Shown: positions 36,695 to 45,419 of the stretch, one piece after another
How the letters are laid out: every line of letters starts with the position of its first letter
How positions within the stretch are numbered: position 1 is the stretch's first letter
From: Microcystis wesenbergii NRERC-220
GTDB lineage: Bacteria > Cyanobacteriota > Cyanobacteriia > Cyanobacteriales > Microcystaceae
Length of the DNA stretch: 64,000 bases
NCBI RefSeq assembly: GCF_032027425.1
Contig: NZ_JAVSJA010000001.1
Coordinates: forward strand, 1,860,001 to 1,924,000
Direction: 5' to 3'
Notes under the pieces: generated by a model
What the model was told of the DNA's origin: nothing
Databases searched by the model: none
Seen by the model: the letters and a program-made list of their open reading frames with translations, nothing else
Translations under genes and position numbers: made by a program

Positions 36695-37261
36695 CTAAAT
36701 TAATTCTTGAAAGTGCTTCGCTTTAGCAGAAATTTTTAACATTTTTTCTGGTTGATCGTGAATCTCACTTTTTTGAGAAGGTTTACGGCTGCTCGTGGTT
36801 GTTTTAGAAATACTGATATTTTTAATACTAACAAAGCGATATTGATAGTCCTGAAGAAAATCGGGTTGATTCCAAAATAAGCGTCCGATTTCACGACAAT
36901 AGGAGACAAAGCATTCGGCTCCTTTTAATTGTTTAATTATCGATGAATTAGAATCTCTGCTTTTCTTCATTTCCAAACAAAGGATAACTTTTTCAGTAGG
37001 GGTATTAGCGATAATTATAAAATCTGCACGCTTACATTCACCTTTATTACCAGTAAAAATTTTGCGGACATCAAAAAACTCATCTAGCTTGATCACAATA
37101 ACTCGATCGGGTTCAGGCATTCCACTAATCACAAATGAATAGTTATCTTGATTTTCTATCAGTTTCAGTAAATAACTATCTCGTTTGTACTCTTTTTTAT
37201 ATTCCAACTCTACTATCGCACACTTGCTAATCATTTCTTTGAGGATAGCAATATCAGACAT
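36695..37261 (-). CDS. Putative PD-(D/E)XK-fold nuclease partner of the upstream ATPase
   Basis: 188 residues. A plausible PD-(D/E)XK core is Asp80 in ECKRADFIIIA followed by Glu97-Met-Lys99 in VILCLEMKKS, each on predicted beta strands, then LKGAECFVSYCREIG helix. The C-terminal 35 residues are polar and basic. Its ATG overlaps the ATPase stop by one base (TAATG), implying translational coupling. Together they resemble two-gene antiphage modules pairing an ABC-type ATPase with a nuclease. No family name can be given; the nuclease call is inference from motif spacing. Confidence 0.6.
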   Translation of the reverse strand: MSDIAILKEMISKCAIVELEYKKEYKRDSYLLKLIENQDNYSFVISGMPEPDRVIVIKLDEFFDVRKIFTGNKGECKRADFIIIANTPTEKVILCLEMKKSRDSNSSIIKQLKGAECFVSYCREIGRLFWNQPDFLQDYQYRFVSIKNISISKTTTSSRKPSQKSEIHDQPEKMLKISAKAKHFQELI

Positions 37262-38664
37262 TACTCCTCACCCCAAATAATAGCCGTTTGAATACGATTC
37301 ATATTTTCGATATTAGTATCAAAACTGCGCGCCTCAATACCCATTTCTGGATCAATTTTAGCGGGAGTTAAAGTGTTAAATTTGGTTTTTCTTTTTTGTC
37401 CTTTCAACATCTTTGAATCTTCTTCAGCAATATAGACTTTAACTTGATTAGCCGATAATAATTCCTCTTGTCTATAGCCTTCTTCTGCGGCAATTTGTTT
37501 CAGGTGTGGTTTATTATGGTTAAGCATAATTAATGTGTTGATTTCTTTGATAATATAATCACTGTGAGTAGTGATAAAAACTTTAATACCAATGTTGATC
37601 AGTCGAGCGAAAAGTTTAGCGATACGGCGTTGATTTTCTGGATGGAGATTTAATTCAGGTTCATCTACTATCAACAAATCTCCGATTCGAGCTTCGTGTC
37701 TTAAATAAAAGCCAATGTCTAAAAGAGAACGTACAGCACTAGAACTTTCATCCATCGATAGTCTAAGTTTTTTTCCTTTAGGAATGTAATAAAGTTCATC
37801 ATTGCTAGTAATCATATATTGACCACCAATAATATCGGCAAAATCTTCTAAAATACTGGGATGATTTTCGGCGATAAAGCTATTTTTTTTGACAATTGTT
37901 TCTATTTGTCTAGTAAAATCTACATTTTTTTTGACTGGTAGCGCATAATCCTGAGAAACATTAAATAACAGTTCCCTAGGATTAAAATTGCTATTTTTAC
38001 TAATTTCTTCCAGTAAACGATTACGAGCAAAATTTAACTCTTTGCGAAAAATTGCCGCTCCTGTCCTTTCTGCACTAGCAATAAATGGCCTGGGAAAAAA
38101 CTGAGAGAAAATTATATCTTGGATGCTGTTGGAAATGATATATTCGATATATTCAAGAAAATCACCTCCCAGATTTATTTTTTCTGTTTCTGTTTCTGTT
38201 AATAATGCAATGGATAAATAAGGCTCATTTTCAGGTTTGCTAATCGAGATAATTTCCCATATTGCTGTACTAATTTTCTTTTCATACTTATCTTGAAATT
38301 GAATATTGTCAAAATTTAATTCTATCTGAAAATCAACATTTTTAAACCTCTCCTCGTTAGCCGCAAAAACTTCAGGTATTTGTTGAACATATCTTTGACA
38401 ACCTGTAGTAATAATACTTTCACACTGTTGAACATACTCCTGTAGATCGAGACTAATTACACCATCAGAAAGTAGTTGCTCAATTTTTTCTTTGAGTCCA
38501 AATCTTGGCCCCGTTAATAGTCTTCGCCAATTGTCTAAAAAACCGAATAAAGCGTAGGTAGCATAAGTTTTACCTGTATTATTACCACCACAGATAATTG
38601 TGAGGTCGCCTAGACTGAATTCTGCCTGTTTTAAAATGCCAAGATTTTTAATTTTAACTTTCAT
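37261..38664 (-). CDS. ABC-type/OLD-like AAA ATPase of a putative defence pair
   Basis: 467 residues. Walker A is GGNNTGKTY at residues 26-34, immediately after a short N-terminal strand (KVKIKNLGILKQAEFSLGDL), as in SMC-like/OLD ATPases. Near the C-terminus come a signature-like SMDESSSAVRSLLD, Walker B LLIVDEPELNLHPENQ, and H-loop FITTHSDYIIKEI. No TOPRIM domain follows, unlike GajA/OLD nucleases, so the nuclease is probably the downstream protein. A GTG at 38688 is an alternative start. AT-rich codons relative to neighbours suggest horizontal gain. Confidence 0.8.
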   Translation of the reverse strand: MKVKIKNLGILKQAEFSLGDLTIICGGNNTGKTYATYALFGFLDNWRRLLTGPRFGLKEKIEQLLSDGVISLDLQEYVQQCESIITTGCQRYVQQIPEVFAANEERFKNVDFQIELNFDNIQFQDKYEKKISTAIWEIISISKPENEPYLSIALLTETETEKINLGGDFLEYIEYIISNSIQDIIFSQFFPRPFIASAERTGAAIFRKELNFARNRLLEEISKNSNFNPRELLFNVSQDYALPVKKNVDFTRQIETIVKKNSFIAENHPSILEDFADIIGGQYMITSNDELYYIPKGKKLRLSMDESSSAVRSLLDIGFYLRHEARIGDLLIVDEPELNLHPENQRRIAKLFARLINIGIKVFITTHSDYIIKEINTLIMLNHNKPHLKQIAAEEGYRQEELLSANQVKVYIAEEDSKMLKGQKRKTKFNTLTPAKIDPEMGIEARSFDTNIENMNRIQTAIIWGEE

Positions 38665-38767
38665 GTTTGTCTTAGGTTTAATATTCACGATTATAGATAA
38701 TTGTGGGTCATTTGATCAAGTTCCAAAATATACATTCAACTTTGGTTATCAAGGTTACTTACAGAAA

Positions 38768-39352
38768 TTATAACCTTTCCAAGGCTTTTCTCTCTTTTTC
38801 AGTCACTTCTCGCCATTGACCGGGTTGTAATCCTGTTAAGCATAATTTATTGTTTTTGTCAATAGTAATGGCTGTTCTAATTAATCTTAAAGTGGGATAA
38901 CCAACGGCAGCCGTCATCCGTCTTACCTGACGATTTCTTCCCTCAGTTAAGGTAATTTCTAACCAAGCGGTGGGAACAGATTTTCGATAACGAATCGGTG
39001 GCTCTCTCGGGGGTAAATCTGGTTCAAAATCTAGTAAATTAACTATTGCCGGTCGAGTGCGATAATCCTGAATAGGAAGACCTTGACGCAATTTTTCTAA
39101 AGCGTTTAGGTCTGGAATTCTTTCGACTTGTACCCAATAGGTGCGCGGATGAGCAAATTGACGATGACCCAAACGATGCTGTAATTGACCGTTATCTGTG
39201 AGTAATAATAATCCCTCGCTGTCCCTATCTAAACGACCGACAGAATAGATATTTGGGATGGGAATATAATCTTTTAAAGTCGAGCGCCCATTTTCATCAG
39301 TAAACTGACATAATACATCGTAGGGTTTATAAAAAAGGATATATTTATTCAA
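38768..39352 (-). CDS. Pseudouridine synthase, RsuA/RluE family
   Basis: 194 residues without an S4 domain, the short form typical of RluE, which modifies 23S rRNA. Catalytic Asp is in [40 protein letters not shown] is the conserved C-terminal block. Translation appears to start at TTG ([13 protein letters not shown] is the family N-terminus); no ATG is available there and no clear Shine-Dalgarno is visible. Confidence 0.85.
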   Translation of the reverse strand: MNKYILFYKPYDVLCQFTDENGRSTLKDYIPIPNIYSVGRLDRDSEGLLLLTDNGQLQHRLGHRQFAHPRTYWVQVERIPDLNALEKLRQGLPIQDYRTRPAIVNLLDFEPDLPPREPPIRYRKSVPTAWLEITLTEGRNRQVRRMTAAVGYPTLRLIRTAITIDKNNKLCLTGLQPGQWREVTEKERKALERL

Positions 39353-39364
39353 GGGAAAAAGGAG

Positions 39365-39515
39365 TCAGGAGATAAGTAGTTGTGCAAAATGAATTTCTTG
39401 GTTAGAATAGGCAAAAGGCAATAGGCAATAGGCAAGAGGTAGTTAGATATGTTTAATTAACTTTGCTTAGGTACTTAACTGATAACTGATAACTGACCAC
39501 TGATAACTGATAACT
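39365..39515. repeat. Intergenic repeats (GGCAATA, ACTGATA)
   Basis: AGGCAAAAGGCAATAGGCAA units, then AACTGATAACTGACCACTG heptamers adjoining the ABC-2 permease stop. Confidence 0.8.
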
Positions 39516-39518
39516 GAT

Positions 39519-40307
39519 TTAATCCCGTTGATGGGAGAATTGATAAGCACCGACAATCGAGAGAAGAATAGCGACGATTAATAAAATGGGGATAGCGAAC
39601 CAAGGAAATTGATTAATATCGTAGGCTGCGGCTCTTAATCCCAGACTAGCATAGGTGAGGGGCAAGGCATAAACAATAATTTTTAATGCCCAGGGTAAGG
39701 TTTGGGGATCGAAAAAAGTTGCTCCTAAAAAAGACATCGGCACGATTAAAAAGTTATTATACAGACCGACACTTTCGATGGATGTAACTCGCAATCCGAC
39801 AATTGCCCCTAAACCGGCAAAGACGGCACAATTTAAGATTAAAACTAATAAAAAGAGGGGATTGAGAAAACTGACAAATTTTCCTGTAAATAAGATAGCA
39901 ACGAGAATCACTGATGCAGAAGTCATTACACCGCGCAAAATCCCCGCGAAAACTTTGCCTAAAAATAATGAGAGGGGATGGACGGGAAGCAATAATAATT
40001 CCTCGAAGGTTTTACTAAATAAGCGATCGCCACAGATGGAAAAGGTGGTTCCCCCGAAACTGATCGCCATTGAGGACAGGGCCACCATTCCGGGTAAAAT
40101 AAATTCTAGATAGGAATCGCCGATCGAGGGTTTCATCGAGCGATCGAGGGCGCTTCCCAACCCCAACCCGAAACCGATAATATAGATTAGGGGAGAAACT
40201 AAACCTGTGGCGGCGATCTGAAGGACTCTCGCCCTTAAATCTAGCCATTCTCCCCAAAATACGGTTAAAGTGTCTGTTAATATCGTCTGAGCTTGAGCTA
40301 GTTTCAC
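39519..40307 (-). CDS. ABC-2 type transporter permease
   Basis: 262 residues with six hydrophobic segments. Typical of DrrB/NodJ-type permeases: LGLGSALDR, FILPGMVALSSMAISFGGTTFSI, FEELLLLPVHPLSLFLGKV. Start is a GTG. No ATP-binding subunit is adjacent; substrate unknown, perhaps polysaccharide or drug export by family analogy. Confidence 0.85.
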   Translation of the reverse strand: MKLAQAQTILTDTLTVFWGEWLDLRARVLQIAATGLVSPLIYIIGFGLGLGSALDRSMKPSIGDSYLEFILPGMVALSSMAISFGGTTFSICGDRLFSKTFEELLLLPVHPLSLFLGKVFAGILRGVMTSASVILVAILFTGKFVSFLNPLFLLVLILNCAVFAGLGAIVGLRVTSIESVGLYNNFLIVPMSFLGATFFDPQTLPWALKIIVYALPLTYASLGLRAAAYDINQFPWFAIPILLIVAILLSIVGAYQFSHQRD

Positions 40308-40400
40308 TGGTATTTTGGTTAATTAGTAAATATACTTTTAATAATAATTAATAATTGTCCCCTTTTTCAAGAGTGGCTCATCCCAGTTTAGTAAAATGTA

Positions 40401-40494
40401 GGGTGCGTTAGACGGCGACAATCTCTGCTTAAACTTGAATCTAACAATCCGTCGTAACGCACCACACCTATCATTAATTTAATTTGGTGCGTTA
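40401..40494. repeat. GGTGCGTTA inverted repeats
   Basis: GGTGCGTTA at 40402, its complement TAACGCACC at 40455-40463, and GGTGCGTTA again at 40486-40494 can form alternative hairpins. It lies between the divergent permease and kinase genes. Confidence 0.75.
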
Positions 40495-40584
40495 CTACTA
40501 CTACTTACTTATGATAAAATGCCTTCAAAGACAGGTAAGGGAAAACTTTCAATTATTCACTCAATAAAATAACTGATAGCCGAG

Positions 40585-42693
40585 ATGAAACCCTGTTACT
40601 GCATTAATCCCGATTGTTCTCAACCAGGGCATCCGAGTAATAATAACTCGAATACTCGTTACTGTCAAAGTTGCGGCTCTCAATTGTTGTTAAATGGTAA
40701 ATATAGGGTGAGTCGGTTATTGAGTGATACGACCGGTTTTGGCATTGTTTATGAGGCTTTTGAAGGTTTTACAGCCAAAATCCTCAAGGTATTACAAGAA
40801 AAATGGAATAATCAACCGAAAGCAGTGGAATTATTTAAACGGGAATATGACGTTTTATTAGAGTTGAGTCGTCAAAATGTCACCGGTGTTCCTCGAGCAG
40901 ATGCCTATTTTCAATATTCCACGAGAGAAGGGAAAATATTACACTGTTTAGTTATGGAAAAAGTGGAGGGTATTGATTTAGAACAGTGGCTAAACCAGTA
41001 TGATATTTTAAGTCAAAAACGAGCCTTAAAATGGCTGAGAGAAATTACTTTAATTCTCGATAAAATTCATCAACAGAATTGGCTGCATCGAGATATTAAA
41101 CCTCCTAATATCATGATGCGGAATAGTGGCGAGTTGGTGTTAATTGATTTTGGCACAGCAAGGGAAGAAACCCAAACCTATCATCAAAAGGTAAAAGGTC
41201 AACAGGTGACAGGTATTACCTCAGCCGGATATACCCCCAATGAACAACAACATGGTCAAGCAGTGATTCAATCAGATTTTCATGCTTTAGGACGAACTTT
41301 TGTGCATTTATTAACCGGAAAACATCCTTTAGAAATTTATGATCCGATTAATGATGTTTTACCTTGGCGAGAAGAAACGGAAAATATTCACCCGTTATTG
41401 TTGGATTTTATTGACGAGTTGATGGGAAGATTGCCAAAGAATAGACCGGCTAATACTAGGGTTATTTTACAACGTTTAGATGAGATTGAACGGCAATTAA
41501 AGTTACCTCCTATAACTCCTACTATAACATCTCCACCACCAAATCCGCAGCCTGTTGTAACTCAAAAACAATCGCCAGTTATTCCTAAGATTAATTCTTC
41601 TCCGCCAGTTTCACCCGTACCTGTACCCAAAAAAACACCAGCACAACCGGTTAAAAATAATAATCTGAGAAATAGAATGAATGCTCTTGGTGGCGTTTTG
41701 TTATTAGGGATAGGAATAACCCAAGTTTACGGTTATTTTAAATATGACGAATTTCCTGCTAGTCCTCAATTATTAATATCTGGTTTATCTAGTCTTCGCT
41801 TCTTAGAGAAAACCCTTACTGGTCATTCTAACTCAGTTGAATCAGTAGCATATAGTCTCGATGGCCGCTATTTAGCTAGTCGTAGTGTGAACAACTGGTT
41901 CGGGGGTAGAACTATCAAAATTTGGGAAGTAGCAACGGGAAAACAATTGCCTACCCATAGCCTTATGGGTAGCTTTGTTGAACCAATGGTTAGTCCCGAT
42001 GGCCGCTATTTAGCTAGTCAGAGTCATGACAATACTATCAAAATTTGGGAGGTAGCAACCGGAAAAGAACTGCGTACCCTTACTGGTCATTCTGACTGGG
42101 TTAGGTCAGTAGTATATAGTCCCGATGGCCGCTATTTAGCTAGTGCGAGTAGTGACAAAACTATCAAAATTTGGCAGGTAGCAACGGGAAAACAATTGCG
42201 TACCCTTACTGGTCATTCTCGCGGGGTTAGGTCAGTGGTATATAGTCCCGATGGCCGCTATTTAGCTAGTGGGAGTGTTGACAATACTATCAAAATTTGG
42301 GATGTAGTAACGGGAAAACAATTGCGTACTCTTACTGGTCATTCTAATGTGGTTTGGTCAGTAGTATATAGTCCCGATGGCCGCTATTTAGCTAGTCGTA
42401 GTGGTGACAAAACTATCAAAATTTGGGAAGTAGCAACGGGAAAACAATTGCGTACCCTTACTGGTCATTCTGAAGGGGTTTTGTCAGTGGTATATAGTCC
42501 CGATGGCCGCTATTTAGCTAGTCGTAGTGGTGACAAAACTATCAAAATTTGGGAAGTAGCGACCGGAAAAGAATTGCGTACCCTTACTGGTCATTCTGGT
42601 AGTGTTAGGTCAGTGGTATATAGTCCCGATGGCCGCTATTTAGCTAGTGGGAGTGGTGACAAAACTATCAAAATTTGGCGAGTGGGACAGTAA
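40585..42693 (+). CDS. Ser/Thr protein kinase with zinc ribbon, membrane segment and WD40 propeller
   Basis: 702 residues. The N-terminal double CxxC-like ribbon (CYCINPDC, CQSCGSQ) precedes a kinase domain (about 44-300): a Gly-rich loop with TGFGIVYEA, catalytic LHRDIKPPNIM, and LIDFGTAR. A Pro-rich linker and one membrane segment (GGVLLLGIGITQVYGYF, about 365-383) lead to seven WD40 blades outside or on the far side. Blades 3-7 are 126-base DNA repeats that are nearly identical (SPDGRYLASGSGDKTIKIW). Blade 2 is disturbed by a palindrome-like stretch. Likely a sensor kinase; ligand unknown. Confidence 0.9.
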   Translation: MKPCYCINPDCSQPGHPSNNNSNTRYCQSCGSQLLLNGKYRVSRLLSDTTGFGIVYEAFEGFTAKILKVLQEKWNNQPKAVELFKREYDVLLELSRQNVTGVPRADAYFQYSTREGKILHCLVMEKVEGIDLEQWLNQYDILSQKRALKWLREITLILDKIHQQNWLHRDIKPPNIMMRNSGELVLIDFGTAREETQTYHQKVKGQQVTGITSAGYTPNEQQHGQAVIQSDFHALGRTFVHLLTGKHPLEIYDPINDVLPWREETENIHPLLLDFIDELMGRLPKNRPANTRVILQRLDEIERQLKLPPITPTITSPPPNPQPVVTQKQSPVIPKINSSPPVSPVPVPKKTPAQPVKNNNLRNRMNALGGVLLLGIGITQVYGYFKYDEFPASPQLLISGLSSLRFLEKTLTGHSNSVESVAYSLDGRYLASRSVNNWFGGRTIKIWEVATGKQLPTHSLMGSFVEPMVSPDGRYLASQSHDNTIKIWEVATGKELRTLTGHSDWVRSVVYSPDGRYLASASSDKTIKIWQVATGKQLRTLTGHSRGVRSVVYSPDGRYLASGSVDNTIKIWDVVTGKQLRTLTGHSNVVWSVVYSPDGRYLASRSGDKTIKIWEVATGKQLRTLTGHSEGVLSVVYSPDGRYLASRSGDKTIKIWEVATGKELRTLTGHSGSVRSVVYSPDGRYLASGSGDKTIKIWRVGQ
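41815..42687 (+). repeat. Seven WD40-coding repeats, last five of 126 bp nearly identical
   Basis: TACTGGTCATTCT recurs at exact 126-base steps (42081, 42207, 42333, 42459, 42585). Differences concentrate in a few codons after GGTCATTCT. Blade 2 carries an inverted repeat CTACCCATA-GCCT-TATGGGTAG at 41951-41972. Confidence 0.9.
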
Positions 42694-42846
42694 AGTTGTG
42701 TTGGGGGTGACAGCAATAACTTTTGTCTATCAAAAATGAGCGATACTTGCGGGAAACTGCACCGATGTCTTTAAAAATATTGGGTTTTGGCTCAAATTAT
42801 TGAATCGAGCAGTTTTCTCCTAAATAGGGTATGCGGCAAAAAGTAC

Positions 42847-43227
42847 GGGCGAAGCATTCGGATAGAAAATCTGGCGTTGTCATATCAGAATAGGAAAGAT
42901 GCAATGCTCCGGTGCTGATTCGGAGCATCTTTCAATTTGACAACGCCGATTGTAGGGCTAATTCATGAATTAGCCCTACGCCGATTTTAGGGCTAATTCC
43001 ACTGCTAAATCGAGCGACCCCTTCGACTTGGCTCAGGGCAAGTCTTGTTCCCCACTTAAGCCCAACTATCGGCACTATTCGTTCATTAAACACTAATTGT
43101 CAAGATGCAGGGTAATCTTTCCTATCAAAGTAATTTCCGTTCCGGTGCTGATTGGGAGCATCTTTCAATTTGACAACGCCGAAAATCTACAGTTTCACCG
43201 ATAGGTTATTGTCCGAATGCTTCGCCC
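42847..43227. mobile_element. Three-deep nested nonautonomous elements
   Basis: Outer: arms GGGCGAAGCATTCGGA (42847-42862) and its complement (43212-43227). Middle: an element with ends GGCGTTGTCA (42873) and TGACAACGCC (43180), flanked by direct repeats GAAAATCT at 42865-42872 and 43181-43188. Inner: a perfect 28-bp palindrome with arm GTAGGGCTAATTCA (42952-42979), flanked by GCCGATT at 42945-42951 and 42980-42986. The middle element also contains a duplicated right end at 42947, giving a compact 75-base version inside it. Confidence 0.85.
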
Positions 43228-43402
43228 CTACAGGACGCGGGCCGATAAAGACGCAAGATTTTGAACGACGATTCTCTCACAATCTTGCACCTGTTTTGCG
43301 AGAAAAGCCACAAAATCTCTACCTTGCTTACATCTCACATTTATTCAGCAAACCCTATATAATGTGTATATTAACAATCTACTACACACAACTAGGGATA
43401 GG

Positions 43403-43597
43403 ATGATGACTAACATTATCATTGATGACCAACTCATGGCTGATGCTCTTAAAGCTACTGGTTTAAAGACTAAACAAGAAGTTGTTGAATTGGGTCTTAA
43501 GACTTTGATTCGGCTCAAACAACAGGAGAAAATTAAAGCCTTTAAAGGTAAGCTTAAATGGGAAGGAAACCTTGAGGAAATGAGGCACAATCAATGA
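43403..43597 (+). CDS. VapB-type antitoxin
   Basis: About 64 residues from ATG 43403 (or 43406). Sequence MTNIIIDDQLMADALKATGL KTKQEVVELGLKTLI-type is the DUF2191/VapB ribbon-helix-helix-like antitoxin, with a basic and then acidic C-terminal tail (GKLKWEGNLEEMR). It overlaps the start of vapC by four bases (ATGA). The antitoxin frame is intact although its toxin is broken. Confidence 0.82.
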   Translation: MMTNIIIDDQLMADALKATGLKTKQEVVELGLKTLIRLKQQEKIKAFKGKLKWEGNLEEMRHNQ

Positions 43598-44093
43598 TTC
43601 TTGTGGATTCCAGTGTTTGGATTGATTTACTGCTGGGAGTTGAGCCGATAGCTATTGGTGATAAGCTAAGACGCATTTAAAGCGCTTATTCTTAAGATTA
43701 GCCGAATCTCCCCCAATCCCTTTACTGTTGCCTCTTGCAAGAGTGCCTCTTGCCTCGTCTCAACAAGCAATTTAAATGCGCGGGCAGCTTATTATTCTCA
43801 CCGAAGTTCTCCAAGGTTTTAGGAGTGATAAGGATTATCAAATAGCCTATCGCTTACTAACTTCATTGACTATTTATGATTTACTAGGTTTGAGAATGGC
43901 ATTGAAAAGCGCGGACAATTATCGCCAGTTACGCAAGAAGGGGATAACTATTAGGAAAACTGCTGATGTTATTATTGCTTCCTTTTGTATTGAAAATAAT
44001 CTTCCGCTGCTTTTTTCAGATAAAGATTTTATTCCTTTCGTGAAGCACTTAAAGCTAATTTCAGCTTGTCCTACTACTAATGATGAACGATGA
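43594..44093 (+). pseudogene. VapC toxin gene split by a MITE-like insertion
   Basis: The N-terminal part reads MILVDSSVWIDLLLGVEP IAIGD and stops at 43678-43680 inside the insertion. The rest resumes at about 43788 as LIILTEVLQGFRSDKDYQIA through TADVIIASFCIENNLPLLFSDKDFIPF. All PIN acidic residues (Asp5, Glu in LTEV, Asp in TADV and SDKDF) survive on the two pieces, so the gene was probably intact before insertion. A downstream ATG at 43776 could in principle express the C-terminal piece. Confidence 0.85.
43663..43790. mobile_element. MITE-like insertion in vapC
   Basis: About 128 bases, left end AAGCTAAGACGCATTTAAA and right end complementary (TTTAAATGCGCGGGCAGCTT) sharing AAGCT and GCATTTAAA. 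The interior has GCCTCTTGCAAGAGTGCCTC. Exact ends and target duplication are uncertain by a few bases. Confidence 0.7.
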
Positions 44094-44351
44094 TTGAGTT
44101 GCGACTCATTTCTATTAACGAATGTTGAGTAAAAAGTGCTTCTATTTGGGTTAGATTATTCTGAAATAATGCTTCTAATTCGACATTTGTAATGTTACCC
44201 GCAGTCACTAGCAGAAGCTTATAAGGTTCTTGACTAATTAAAAATGAATCGAGAAAATCTGTGTCTTTGGTAATAACAATACGATTTTGTTGAATTGAAA
44301 GAGCGTTAATTTCTGCATCTGTCGTGGCATTTTATCGACTAAAAACTTCAT
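44077..44351 (-). pseudogene. DUF5615-type PIN-like toxin with internal deletion and frameshift
   Basis: Starts MKFLVDK like DUF5615 toxins, then the frame breaks near 44322; in another frame the rest reads ATTDAEINALSIQQNRIVIT KDTDFLDSF and continues to HSLIEMSRNSIIVHH with a stop at 44077. About 35-40 codons normally found between these parts are missing. Its ATG overlaps the stop of the DUF433 gene by four bases. It converges on and overlaps the vapC pseudogene by 17 bases. Confidence 0.8.
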
Positions 44352-44584
44352 GGTGCAATTTGGTAGATACTTTTTACCTGAGTCAACCGAGTGGCAAACA
44401 ATAACGCGGCTAGAATATCCTCCCGTTCCAAATCATCGTAGTCGGCTAAAATGTCTTCGATACTCATGCCAGAACTAAGTAATTCTAGGATAAATTCAAC
44501 AGGATAACGCAATCCTCGAAGGCAAGGTTTGCCATGACAGATATTTAAATCGAGGGTGATTCGCTGCAAAAGTTGGTTTTCCAT
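44348..44584 (-). CDS. DUF433-family antitoxin
   Basis: 78 residues: LLQRITLDLNICHGKPCLRGLR YPVEFILELLSSGMS-type is the DUF433 helix-turn-helix-like fold, commonly the antitoxin upstream of DUF5615 toxins. GKPCLRG and the IEDILADYDDLEREDILAAL block are diagnostic. The frame is intact while the coupled toxin is deleted. Confidence 0.85.
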   Translation of the reverse strand: MENQLLQRITLDLNICHGKPCLRGLRYPVEFILELLSSGMSIEDILADYDDLEREDILAALLFATRLTQVKSIYQIAP

Positions 44585-44673
44585 CGGTAATTCAGTTGCT
44601 TGTCATCTGCCTTTTTCCCCAAGGGATATTTCTAAGAAGAGAGTTGCCCGCTAGTTTGTCCTTAGCTGCTATA

Positions 44674-45369
44674 TTAACTGGTTAAACCGTGTTTTAGGGC
44701 AAAACGTACCAATTCCGTGCGACTATTAGTACCAGTCTTGCTAAATAAGCGACTGACGTATTTTTCTACGTTTCTGACGCTGGTTTCTAGACGACTGGCA
44801 ATTTCTTTATTCATCAATCCCTCCGCTACTAAATCTAAAACGCTTTGTTCCCGGGGGGTAAGGTCAATTTTAATCGGGGGGGGAGTAGTAGTAAAAGTGT
44901 TCTGTTGTCCCACCTGCTGTTTTAATTCCCGGATATCTCGGGCAATTTCTTCTAATCTAGCGTTTTCGCTGGTGGCTTGCAAGGATTGACGACGGCGCTC
45001 GATTAAAGACTTGATTAATGCTTCTAATTCTTCGGGATCGAAAGGCTTGGATAAATAAGCATCACAACCGGCATTATAACCCTGAATGCGATCGCTCGTC
45101 ATCCCCCTAGCAGTGAGAAAAACCACGGGAATTGTCTGAAAACGAGCATCTTCGCGCAATTTCTTGAGAAACTGATAGCCATCCACCTGCGGCATCATAA
45201 TATCGGAGATGACTAATTCCGGAATTTCTTGATTGAGTAAATCCCAGGCTTCGTTAGCATTACTAGCAGTTCTTACCTCGAAGTCATCCCCGTACTGTAG
45301 ATATGCTTGCACAGATTCACGAACCCCCGGTTCGTCATCCACTAACAAAACTTTCGCAGGTGTATCCAT
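44674..45369 (-). CDS. NarL/LuxR-family response regulator
   Basis: 231 residues. Receiver domain: DDEPGVRES acidic pocket, phospho-Asp in LVISDIMMPQVDGY, Thr in FLTARG and Lys in LSKPFDPEE. The C-terminal LuxR-type HTH is LTPREQSVLDLVAEGLMNKE IASRLETSVRNVEKYVSRLF. No histidine kinase is adjacent. Its regulon cannot be told; similar orphan regulators are widespread in cyanobacteria and in red-algal plastids (Ycf29). Confidence 0.9.
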   Translation of the reverse strand: MDTPAKVLLVDDEPGVRESVQAYLQYGDDFEVRTASNANEAWDLLNQEIPELVISDIMMPQVDGYQFLKKLREDARFQTIPVVFLTARGMTSDRIQGYNAGCDAYLSKPFDPEELEALIKSLIERRRQSLQATSENARLEEIARDIRELKQQVGQQNTFTTTPPPIKIDLTPREQSVLDLVAEGLMNKEIASRLETSVRNVEKYVSRLFSKTGTNSRTELVRFALKHGLTS

Positions 45370-45419
45370 GAATTTCTCGCAGCGATCGAATATTGTCCGA
45401 ATCCTATCTTATCAGCTAA

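Noticed and set aside
36695-38664. Assignment of the ATPase/nuclease pair to Septu or Gabija
   Set aside because: No HNH motif in the small protein, no TOPRIM in the ATPase and no helicase gene nearby.
41815-42687. Regular 126-base repeats that might be taken for a CRISPR-like array
   Set aside because: The repeats encode WD40 blades in one continuous frame and have no unique spacers.
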